A stretch of DNA of 5,101 nt from Bacilli bacterium (GTDB lineage Bacteria; Bacillota_I; Bacilli_A; RF39; UBA660), in assembly GCA_024693165.1 (NCBI GenBank), contig JAILLM010000144.1:1-5101 (forward strand), in the 5' to 3' direction. How positions within the stretch are numbered: the first letter of the stretch is position 1; each line of letters begins with the position of its first letter. Positions 1 through 4,951 of the stretch are shown here, one piece after another. The notes under the pieces were generated by a model, which made no database searches, had not been told where the DNA came from, and worked only from the letters and a program-made list of their open reading frames with translations. Position numbers and translations under genes: made by a program.

Positions 1-4
1 TTAA

Positions 5-30
5 AGAAGAGAATGAATAATTCTCTTTTT
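5..30 (+). terminator. Rho-independent terminator of an upstream gene
   Basis: AGAGAAT (8-14) and ATTCTCT (20-26 including the first T) form a 7-bp stem around a 5-nt loop, with further A-T pairing below it. A T tract (26-30) follows and an A-rich stretch precedes it. The hairpin would end a + strand transcript entering from before the window; that gene is not visible. The stem is AT-rich with only two or three G-C pairs, so it may be weak. Confidence 0.6.
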
Positions 31-102
31 ATTTACAAATATATGTATAATTGTAAAAAAATAACTAATACATATAGACATTTTATTGTTAAAAAGAAAT
101 AA

Positions 103-108
103 TATAAT
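103..108 (+). promoter_or_regulatory. Candidate -10 box for the 63-aa membrane protein gene
   Basis: A perfect TATAAT lies 29 nt before the ATG at 138 and would start transcription near 115, giving a leader of about 23 nt. No convincing -35 hexamer lies 16-18 nt upstream (the sequence there is T-rich), and no TG extension is present. In DNA this AT-rich the match could be chance. A second TATAAT at 46-51 has the same weakness. Confidence 0.4.
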
Positions 109-124
109 TAAAGTTGTATAAGAT

Positions 125-130
125 TGGAGT
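125..130 (+). promoter_or_regulatory. Ribosome binding site fixing the start at 138
   Basis: TGGAGT is placed 7 nt before ATG 138. The in-frame TTG at 114 has no Shine-Dalgarno sequence and lies at or before the likely transcription start, so 138 is the better start. Confidence 0.6.
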
Positions 131-137
131 GTTAATA

Positions 138-329
138 ATGGCTAAGAAAACTATTTCTAAAAAAAATAAAAAAATTAAATTCGATAATAATGTTAATGAT
201 AACGTACCATACATTATTATTGCTATTTTAACAGTTTTAGTAGTTGTTTTCGCAGTATGTATGTTCTATGGAGTTGGTTGCAGATGTTATAGGACTGAAA
301 CTACTTGTTCAGCAGCTGTAGAAAAATAA
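138..329 (+). CDS. Small single-pass membrane protein, Cys-containing tail
   Basis: The 63-residue product is not recognised. It begins with a strongly basic, Lys-rich cytoplasmic head (about residues 3-14, containing KKNKKIK). A short Asn/Asp-rich spacer follows, then one hydrophobic helix (about 24-46). The tail of about 17 residues holds Cys48, Cys50 and Cys57; a further Cys41 lies within the helix. The positive-inside rule predicts the N-terminus in the cytoplasm and the tail outside. The start at 138 is preferred over the upstream TTG because of the TGGAGT site. The gene stands alone between terminators and has its own weak promoter, so it is not part of the division operon. The CxC plus Cys tail could form a disulfide or bind a metal, but no function can be assigned. 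Translation is credible from the ribosome binding site, terminator and coherent topology. Confidence 0.75.
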   Translation: MAKKTISKKNKKIKFDNNVNDNVPYIIIAILTVLVVVFAVCMFYGVGCRCYRTETTCSAAVEK

Positions 330-341
330 TAAATAAGAATG

Positions 342-364
342 GAATACGATAGTATTCTTTTTTT
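342..364 (+). terminator. Intrinsic terminator after the 63-aa gene
   Basis: GAATAC (342-347) pairs with GTATTC (352-357) around a GATA loop, and seven T residues follow (358-364). It lies 12 nt after the stop codon and separates the small gene from the sepF promoter. Confidence 0.8.
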
Positions 365-382
365 ATTTATAAATAATACTTG

Positions 383-411
383 TTTACTAATAGATTTATT
401 TTTGTTATTAT
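383..411 (+). promoter_or_regulatory. Promoter of sepF-divIVA
   Basis: TTTACT (383-388) is separated by 17 nt from TATTAT (406-411), which carries a TG extension (TG at 403-404, one base before the hexamer). This is a plausible housekeeping sigma promoter of the extended -10 class. Predicted initiation near 418 gives a leader of about 22 nt containing the AGGAGGTG site. The prediction is from sequence only. Confidence 0.55.
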
Positions 412-426
412 ATTAATAGTAAACAT

Positions 427-434
427 AGGAGGTG
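427..434 (+). promoter_or_regulatory. Strong ribosome binding site fixing the sepF start
   Basis: AGGAGGTG ends 5 nt before ATG 440. The longer reading from ATG 380 would start inside the promoter and add 20 hydrophobic residues foreign to SepF, so it is rejected. Confidence 0.85.
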
Positions 435-439
435 TTTAT

Positions 440-838
440 ATGGCATTCGACAGTATAAAGAACGCATTGTTTCCTAAAGATGATACTGAATCTATCGAAG
501 ATGAATCATATGATGTAGATTCTAAAAGTGTTTCTAAAAACGGAAGTAAGATGGTGCTTGTAGAACCTCGTGCATATTCAGAAAGTCAAACAATCGCGGA
601 TCATTTAAAAGGAAGAAATTCTGTTGTTGTTAATTTAAAAAGAGTAACTAATGATCAAGCTAAAAGAATTATAGATTTCCTAAGTGGAACATTATACGCT
701 ATCGGTGGAGATATGCAAAAATTAGGCAATGGTATTTACTTATGTACTCCTAAAAACGTAACAGTTGATGGAAGAATGAGTGATGCTGAAGAAGATAAAA
801 AGGCTAAAGCTAAAATCGAAGATGATTTAGATTTCTAA
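440..838 (+). CDS. sepF: Cell division protein SepF
   Basis: SepF anchors FtsZ to the membrane and polymerises into arcs or rings that align FtsZ filaments during septation. The product has 132 residues, slightly shorter than the roughly 150 of Bacillus SepF. Residues 1-12 (MAFDSIKNALFP) can form the amphipathic membrane-targeting helix. An acidic, Ser-rich linker (about 13-37) follows, then the SepF core (about 38-109). The core contains the family segments VEPRAYSESQTIADHLK, NSVVVNLKR, QAKRIIDFLSGTLYAIGG and GIYLCTPKNV, including the Gly-rich turn at the polymerisation interface. The tail (110-132) is charged and acidic. It is first in an operon with divIVA 23 nt downstream, an arrangement related to the ylm cluster of other Bacillota but without ylmG and ylmH between them. 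The start is set by the AGGAGGTG site. Family assignment is confident. Confidence 0.95.
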   Translation: MAFDSIKNALFPKDDTESIEDESYDVDSKSVSKNGSKMVLVEPRAYSESQTIADHLKGRNSVVVNLKRVTNDQAKRIIDFLSGTLYAIGGDMQKLGNGIYLCTPKNVTVDGRMSDAEEDKKAKAKIEDDLDF

Positions 839-861
839 TAAATTAATTTAAAGGTGATTAT

Positions 862-1290
862 ATGAAAAAGTTTAGTAAAAGTTTTTCAGGATATAATACC
901 CATGAAGTTAATGCTTTTGTTGATGATGTAGTAAAGAATGTAGATGAAATGCTACAAAAGATGAAAGCAAAAGACATGGAGATTGATAGACTGACTAAAG
1001 AATTAGAACATTATAAATCTATGGATGCTACTTTAAATAGAGCAATCGTAATGGCTGAAGAAAGTAGCAAAAAATATAGAGAATCTAGTTTAAATGAATC
1101 AGATTTAATAATTACTGAAGCAAAGAAGAATGCTAATAGAATTATTAATGATGCATTAACTAAAGCTGAACATATCGAAGAAGAGTCACAAAGAATGAGA
1201 AGAAATATAATCACATATAAAAGAAGAATTAAAAATCTAATTGATCAACAAGCAGAACTTGTTGAAGATTTAGATAAAGTAGATTTATAA
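862..1290 (+). CDS. divIVA: DivIVA septum-site/polar scaffold protein, short N-terminus
   Basis: DivIVA binds negatively curved membrane at septa and poles and recruits division, chromosome-anchoring or wall-growth partners. Residues 4-20 (FSKSFSGYNTHEVNAFV) match the N-terminal DivIVA motif. The remainder is charged coiled coil (about 22-115), including DATLNRAIVMAEE and EAKKNANRIINDAL, which parallel conserved stretches of Bacillus DivIVA. At 142 residues it is nearer to DivIVA (about 160) than to GpsB (about 100). Oddly, it begins at what is about residue 10 of Bacillus DivIVA, so the usual leading PLTPxDI segment is absent. The membrane-inserting Phe appears kept as F8, but the following Arg is Ser9. 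A stop codon (844-846) lies in frame just upstream and AAGGTGA (851-857) sits 4 nt before the ATG, so no longer start is possible. It is second in the sepF operon. Confidence 0.9.
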   Translation: MKKFSKSFSGYNTHEVNAFVDDVVKNVDEMLQKMKAKDMEIDRLTKELEHYKSMDATLNRAIVMAEESSKKYRESSLNESDLIITEAKKNANRIINDALTKAEHIEEESQRMRRNIITYKRRIKNLIDQQAELVEDLDKVDL

Positions 1291-1313
1291 AAGATACGAA
1301 AGTATCTTTTTTT
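1291..1313 (+). terminator. Terminator of the sepF-divIVA operon
   Basis: AAGATAC (1291-1297) pairs with GTATCTT (1302-1308) across a GAAA tetraloop closed by C-G, a particularly stable loop. The T tract runs from 1307 to 1313. It starts immediately after the divIVA stop codon. Confidence 0.85.
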
Positions 1314-1331
1314 AATAAAAGTAGGTGTAAT

Positions 1332-2006
1332 ATGAAATTAATTAAGAAAATATTTTTTATATTTTTTATATTATTAGTATTACTTGTTAATTATAATTCT
1401 AATACTAGTATTATAAGTTCTAAGAATTATTTAGAAGATAATTACGATTATTATAAGTTAAGTGATTTTAGAATAAAAGGTGATACAGTTAATGCTGGTG
1501 GAGAAATAGGATATTCGTGTTATATTACTTTACCTCAAATTTTAGGTGGACATGTTACTTTTAAAAATGATTCTGGTGAATCTTTTAGAGGGGATTTTAG
1601 ACGTTCTGATGGAGGACCAGTAATAATTATTCCAAGTGATGTAAAACCTAGTAAATATCATATTACAGAAATTCAAGCTGGTGGTACTGGTAGAGATGGT
1701 GGAATGATTGTAAAAACATTTACTGATCCCGAAATATTTAAAGATCAATATTTAACAGTTGTAAATGATAACTATAAAGAAACGCAACCTGTTACTCAAT
1801 CAACAAGTAGAACTACTATTGGTAAAAAAACAACTAGTTCAAGTGAAACTACTGAGACTACTACTAAGACAACTAACACTACTAAAAAAAGATCTAAAAG
1901 CAAAATATCTATTCCAATTGATTTTACTTTAATATTGGTGGTTGTAAGTTTATTATTAGTAATTGGATTAATATTCTTCTTAAAAGCTATTCATGAAGAT
2001 GAATAA
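1332..2006 (+). CDS. Putative type I surface protein with Thr/Ser stalk
   Basis: No specific family is recognised in this 224-residue protein, but its plan is clear. Residues 1-20 form a basic-hydrophobic signal peptide or signal anchor. Residues about 45-146 form a Gly-rich, beta-strand-rich ectodomain. Its pattern (RIKGDTVNAGGEIGYSCYI, then VIIIPSDVKPSKYHITEI) resembles Ig-like modules of clostridial surface proteins. Residues 151-185 are a stalk with 16 Thr and 5 Ser, followed by a basic patch (186-191). A membrane helix spans about 196-218 and a short charged tail (HEDE) ends the protein. No LPxTG motif or lipobox is present, so retention is by the C-terminal helix. The start has a TAGGTG site (1322-1327) 4 nt upstream. 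No convincing promoter is seen in the 18 nt after the divIVA terminator; expression may use read-through or a weak promoter there. A role in the envelope is inferred from topology only. Confidence 0.8.
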   Translation: MKLIKKIFFIFFILLVLLVNYNSNTSIISSKNYLEDNYDYYKLSDFRIKGDTVNAGGEIGYSCYITLPQILGGHVTFKNDSGESFRGDFRRSDGGPVIIIPSDVKPSKYHITEIQAGGTGRDGGMIVKTFTDPEIFKDQYLTVVNDNYKETQPVTQSTSRTTIGKKTTSSSETTETTTKTTNTTKKRSKSKISIPIDFTLILVVVSLLLVIGLIFFLKAIHEDE

Positions 2007-2026
2007 AAAGTGTTAAGTAAGACTGT

Positions 2027-2051
2027 AAGATACCATGTGGTATCTTTTTTT
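2027..2051 (+). terminator. Intrinsic terminator after the surface protein gene
   Basis: AAGATACC (2027-2034) pairs perfectly with GGTATCTT (2039-2046) around a 4-nt loop ATGT. The T tract runs from 2045 to 2051. It is the longest stem of the four local terminators in the window. Confidence 0.9.
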
Positions 2052-2054
2052 ATT

Positions 2055-2071
2055 TATAATTATGGTAAAAT
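2055..2071 (+). promoter_or_regulatory. Promoter region of the nfnA-nfnB operon
   Basis: Two overlapping options exist. A perfect TATAAT (2055-2060) would start transcription near 2067 and leave a leader of about 22 nt. An extended -10 TGGTAAAAT (2063-2071) would start near 2078, placing the ribosome binding site at the very 5' end of the mRNA. Neither has a good -35, because the upstream stretch is the terminator stem and T tract. Which one is used cannot be decided from sequence. Confidence 0.45.
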
Positions 2072-2077
2072 TTATTA

Positions 2078-2084
2078 TAGGTGA
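2078..2084 (+). promoter_or_regulatory. Ribosome binding site fixing the nfnA start
   Basis: TAGGTGA lies 4 nt before ATG 2089 and can pair with the AUCACCU end of 16S rRNA. The longer reading from ATG 2035 starts in the loop of the preceding terminator and is not credible. Confidence 0.75.
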
Positions 2085-2088
2085 TACT

Positions 2089-2868
2089 ATGTACAAAATA
2101 ATAAGTAATAGTTTAATAACTGATAATGTTTATAAGCTTGAAGTTGAAGCGCCTTTAATTGCTCATTCTATTAAACCGGGTGAGTTTATTATCATCATGG
2201 TTGATAGTATGAGTGAAAGAATTCCAATGGCAGTATATGATATCAATGGTGATAATATCATAATTGTTTATAGTGTAAGTGGAGCAAGTACTTATGAACT
2301 TAAAAATGCTAAAAGCATTCATTCATTACTAGGTCCTTTAGGTAATGAATCTAAATTTACTTTTGATACAGAATTATATCAAGATAAAAAAGTATTACTA
2401 TTAGTAAGTGGTACTGGTATCGCACAAGTTAATCGTATAAGTAAAAGATTAAATGAATTAGAAATTGAAAATGATATCTATTCAGTAGATAAAAGTATAT
2501 TTAATGAAATAAGTGTAGTTAATACAAATAACTTAAGTGATCTTATTAGTAAATATGATGCAGTTTTAACAGTTGGTTCTTTTGAATTTATGGAGAAAGT
2601 TGTTGAAATCTCAAATATTTTAAATAAAGAGGTAAGAGTATCGCTAAGTCCATTAATGCTTGATGGTGTAGGTTTATGTGGTTCATGCAGAGTATTAATT
2701 GATGGTGAAATTAAATTTGCATGTATAGATGGTCCAGAGTTTGATGGAACAAAAGTAGATTTTGAAACAGCTAAAAAACGTATGGAATTATTTAAAACTG
2801 AAGAAGGAAGAAGATACTTAAGAGAAGTCGAAGGTAATACTTTCACAGGAGGTGCAACTAATGAATGA
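2089..2868 (+). CDS. nfnA: NfnA/SudB-like FAD and [2Fe-2S] oxidoreductase subunit
   Basis: This is the small subunit of an NfnAB-type NADH-dependent reduced ferredoxin:NADP oxidoreductase, also annotated as sulfide dehydrogenase beta or dihydroorotate dehydrogenase electron-transfer-like. The FAD-binding barrel occupies about residues 1-98, with KPGEF and ERIPMAVYD in place of the usual ERIPLT. The [2Fe-2S] segment is intact near the C-terminus: Cys197, Cys200 and Cys212, plus Asp192 as the likely fourth ligand known for this family, followed by the hallmark ACIDGPEFDG. The pyridine-nucleotide region between them (about 101-190) is unusual. The expected GGxGxAP motif reads SGTGIAQV, and the domain appears about 25 residues short, giving 259 residues against roughly 280. 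The TGA stop overlaps the next gene by 8 nt, implying translational coupling. Family membership is firm; retention of NAD(H) binding is doubtful. Confidence 0.88.
   Translation: MYKIISNSLITDNVYKLEVEAPLIAHSIKPGEFIIIMVDSMSERIPMAVYDINGDNIIIVYSVSGASTYELKNAKSIHSLLGPLGNESKFTFDTELYQDKKVLLLVSGTGIAQVNRISKRLNELEIENDIYSVDKSIFNEISVVNTNNLSDLISKYDAVLTVGSFEFMEKVVEISNILNKEVRVSLSPLMLDGVGLCGSCRVLIDGEIKFACIDGPEFDGTKVDFETAKKRMELFKTEEGRRYLREVEGNTFTGGATNE
2847..2854 (+). promoter_or_regulatory. Ribosome binding site fixing the nfnB start
   Basis: AGGAGGTG lies 6 nt before ATG 2861, inside the end of nfnA. The alternative GTG start at 2852 is part of this site itself, so ATG 2861 is chosen. Confidence 0.88.
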
Positions 2869-4219
2869 TGATTTAAAAAGAACTCCTATGAGTATGTTAG
2901 ATAAAGAAGAAAGAATTCATAACTTCAATGAAGTAGAATTAGGATACACTAAAGAAGAAGCAATCAAGGAAGCTAATCGTTGTCTTCAATGTAAAATACC
3001 AATGTGTATGAAAGGTTGTCCAGTAGGTCACAAAATTCCTGAATGGATTAAAGCAATCAAAGAAGATAGATTAGAAGATGCTTATAAAATAATTAGTGAA
3101 GTATCTAGTTTACCAGCTATTTGTGGAAGAGTATGTCCTCAAGAACAACAATGTGAAAAGATGTGCGTAAGAGGACTTAAAGGTGAAGCAATTGCAATCG
3201 GTGCACTAGAAAGATATGTAGCAGATAATGTTGAGAGGAGTCTTGAATACTTAAAGAAAGAACCTAATGGTAAAAAAATAGCTATCGTAGGTTCAGGTCC
3301 TTCAGGAATTACTTGTGCAACTGATCTTGCACGCGAAGGATTTGATGTAACTATTTATGAAGCATTGCATCGTCCTGGTGGAGTCTTAGCTTGGGGTATT
3401 CCTGAGTTTAGACTTCCAAATAAAATTGTTGATAAAGAAATTAATCTAGTTGAAAAACTAGGAATAAAAATTATATATGACACAATCGTAGGTAAAACTA
3501 TAAGTTTAGAGTCTATAATAAAAGATTATGATGCAGTATACATAGCAAATGGTGCTAATAAACCTAAGTTTATGGATATACCTGGTAATGAAGCTAATGG
3601 TGTATATTCTGCAAATGAACTTCTTATCAGAGTAAACTTAATGGATGGTATGTTAGATGAATCAAGAACACCAATCAAAGTACCAAAGATATGTTATGTA
3701 ATTGGTGGTGGAAATGTTGCAATGGATGCAGCAAGAACAATCAGAAGATTTGGTAGTGAAACACATATAATGTACCGAAGAACTCATGAAGAACTTCCAG
3801 CATTAGGTGATGAAACAATCCAAGCTGAAGAAGAAGGAATTATATTTGATTACTTAACAACACCAATAAAAATACTTAAAGATGAAAACAATAAAGTAAT
3901 TGGTATGGAATGTATAAAATATGAATTAGGTGAAAAAGGTGAAGATGGCAGAATGTCTATCAAAGAAATACCTAATTCAAATTACAATGTTAATTGTGAT
4001 CAAGTAATATATGCTATATCAAGTGAAGCACTTAATATTGCTACTCGTGATAGTGATATTTTACATTTAAAAAATGGACTAATATTTGCAAATGAAAATG
4101 AAACTAGTATTGAAAATGTTTATGCTGGTGGAGATACTGTAACAGGGCCGATGACTGTTATTAAAGCTATGGAAGCAGGTAGAAAAACAGCTAAAAAGAT
4201 TATTGAAAATTTAAAATAA
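2861..4219 (+). CDS. nfnB: NfnB/SudA-like glutamate synthase small-subunit-type oxidoreductase
   Basis: The 452-residue flavoprotein belongs to the GltD/NfnB family, often named NADPH-dependent glutamate synthase (gltA) or sulfide dehydrogenase alpha (SudA). The N-terminal domain binds two [4Fe-4S] clusters through Cys41, Cys44, Cys49 and Cys53 (CLQCKIPMCMKGCP) and Cys88, Cys92, Cys98 and Cys102 (CGRVCPQEQQCEKMC). FAD binding is shown by AIVGSGPSG (141-149) and by AGGDTVTGPMTVIKAMEAGR (422-441). NADPH binding is shown by VIGGGNVAMDAART (280-293) and YRRTHEELPA (305-314). Where the family has an AIGxxPN-like motif, this protein reads AISSEALN (385-392). The neighbour is an NfnA-like gene and no glutamate synthase large subunit is visible, so an electron-transfer complex (ferredoxin, NADH and NADPH) is more likely than glutamate synthesis. 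The start overlaps the nfnA stop by 8 nt. No terminator follows. Confidence 0.92.
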   Translation: MNDDLKRTPMSMLDKEERIHNFNEVELGYTKEEAIKEANRCLQCKIPMCMKGCPVGHKIPEWIKAIKEDRLEDAYKIISEVSSLPAICGRVCPQEQQCEKMCVRGLKGEAIAIGALERYVADNVERSLEYLKKEPNGKKIAIVGSGPSGITCATDLAREGFDVTIYEALHRPGGVLAWGIPEFRLPNKIVDKEINLVEKLGIKIIYDTIVGKTISLESIIKDYDAVYIANGANKPKFMDIPGNEANGVYSANELLIRVNLMDGMLDESRTPIKVPKICYVIGGGNVAMDAARTIRRFGSETHIMYRRTHEELPALGDETIQAEEEGIIFDYLTTPIKILKDENNKVIGMECIKYELGEKGEDGRMSIKEIPNSNYNVNCDQVIYAISSEALNIATRDSDILHLKNGLIFANENETSIENVYAGGDTVTGPMTVIKAMEAGRKTAKKIIENLK

Positions 4220-4220
4220 T

Positions 4221-4250
4221 TTGAAATTAAATATCACTTTGTAGTATAAT
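4221..4250 (+). promoter_or_regulatory. Promoter of the cyclophilin gene
   Basis: TTGAAA (4221-4226) and TATAAT (4245-4250) are separated by 18 nt. The -35 begins right after the nfnB stop codon. Initiation near 4257 gives a leader of about 16 nt with a GGGTGA ribosome binding site (4260-4265). This is the best consensus promoter in the window. Confidence 0.7.
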
Positions 4251-4259
4251 CAAAACTAC
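4241..4259 (+). repeat. Inverted repeat over the cyclophilin promoter -10
   Basis: GTAGT (4241-4245) and ACTAC (4255-4259) flank the TATAAT box and the predicted start site with a 9-nt spacer. There is no T tract, so it is not a terminator. It could be an operator half-site pair or a chance palindrome; five-base arms are weak evidence. Confidence 0.3.
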
Positions 4260-4272
4260 GGGTGATAAGAAA

Positions 4273-4920
4273 ATGAAAGATATGATTTTAAAATTGTGTA
4301 CTACAATTGCTGTTATAGCTTTTATAGTATTAGTACTATTTATTATTCCTAATAGTACAAGTAAAAAGACATCTGATGAAACAACTACAACAAGTATGGA
4401 TAGAAAGAGTGAGTATATGAGCGGTAAACATCATGTATTAATAAAAGTAAAAGGATTAGGAGAAATAACAGTAGAGTTAGATGCTGATACAGCACCTATA
4501 ACTGTTACTAATTTTATAAATTTAGTAGATTCTAAATTCTACGATGGATTAACATTCCATAGAATTATTGATGGATTCATGATCCAAGGTGGAGATCCAA
4601 CTGGAACTGGTTCTGGTGGAAGTGATGAAAAGATTACTGGAGAATTTGCTAAGAATGGAATAACTAATAACATTTCTCATGTTAGGGGAGTTATTTCAAT
4701 GGCAAGAAGCAATGATATGAATTCAGCATCAAGCCAATTCTTCATTGTTCAAAAAGATTCAACATACTTAGATGGACAATATGCAGGCTTTGGTCATGTA
4801 ACTAAAGGAATGGATGTTGTTGATAAAGTAGTTAAATCGGTTAGTGGTAAAGTTGGTAATAATGGAGCAGTAGCTGCTGAAGATCAACCAATTATCGAGT
4901 CTATTACAAGAATTGATTAA
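4273..4920 (+). CDS. Membrane-anchored cyclophilin-type peptidyl-prolyl isomerase
   Basis: The enzyme catalyses cis-trans isomerisation of Xaa-Pro bonds and, being anchored outside the membrane, probably assists folding of secreted or surface proteins. Residues about 5-26 form a hydrophobic anchor. A Thr/Ser/Lys-rich stalk (27-50) leads to the cyclophilin domain (about 53-215). The core motif FHRIIDGFMIQGGDPTGTG (95-113) contains catalytic Arg97 and Gln105. It continues with SMAR (142-145), SASSQFFI (151-158) and LDGQYAGFG (166-174). Tyr165 stands where human cyclophilin A has Trp121, a common bacterial change that usually goes with low cyclosporin affinity. Cys9 lies in LKLC, which does not fit a lipobox, so it is not a typical PrsA-like lipoprotein. 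It has its own promoter, and no local terminator hairpin follows. Confidence 0.94.
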   Translation: MKDMILKLCTTIAVIAFIVLVLFIIPNSTSKKTSDETTTTSMDRKSEYMSGKHHVLIKVKGLGEITVELDADTAPITVTNFINLVDSKFYDGLTFHRIIDGFMIQGGDPTGTGSGGSDEKITGEFAKNGITNNISHVRGVISMARSNDMNSASSQFFIVQKDSTYLDGQYAGFGHVTKGMDVVDKVVKSVSGKVGNNGAVAAEDQPIIESITRID

Positions 4921-4922
4921 TA

Positions 4923-4951
4923 TTTAAAAGAGACCTATTAAGTGTTATAAT
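4923..4951 (+). promoter_or_regulatory. Extended -10 promoter of the last gene
   Basis: TTTAAA (4923-4928), a 17-nt spacer and TATAAT (4946-4951) with the TG extension at 4943-4944 make a strong extended -10 promoter. Initiation is predicted at about 4957-4958, only about 9-10 nt before ATG 4967, so the mRNA would be almost leaderless. Confidence 0.65.

Noticed and set aside
380..439. Longer sepF start at 380 adding a hydrophobic segment
   Set aside because: The segment overlaps the promoter, and SepF begins with an amphipathic helix at MAFDS with AGGAGGTG placed correctly.
1011..1214. Minus-strand open frame of 67 codons inside divIVA
   Set aside because: It lies wholly within a confidently assigned + strand gene, and its composition mirrors the opposite strand.
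1542..1748. Minus-strand open frame of 68 codons inside the surface protein gene
   Set aside because: Shadow of the + strand gene; no recognisable motif.
2035..2088. Longer start for nfnA at ATG 2035
   Set aside because: This ATG is in the loop of the upstream terminator and before the promoter; ATG 2089 has a TAGGTGA site and gives the normal SudB/NfnA N-terminus.
2478..2846. Minus-strand open frame of 122 codons inside nfnA
   Set aside because: The + strand frame contains the conserved FAD and [2Fe-2S] motifs; the reverse frame has no family resemblance.
2861..4219. Glutamate synthase small subunit acting with GltB
   Set aside because: The gene is translationally coupled to an NfnA/SudB-type subunit and no large subunit is in the window, so the Nfn-type complex fits better; a distant gltB cannot be excluded.
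4285..4302. Lipoprotein signal for the cyclophilin at Cys9
   Set aside because: LKLC at residues 6-9 breaks the lipobox consensus (Lys at -2, Leu at -1) and precedes the hydrophobic segment instead of following it.
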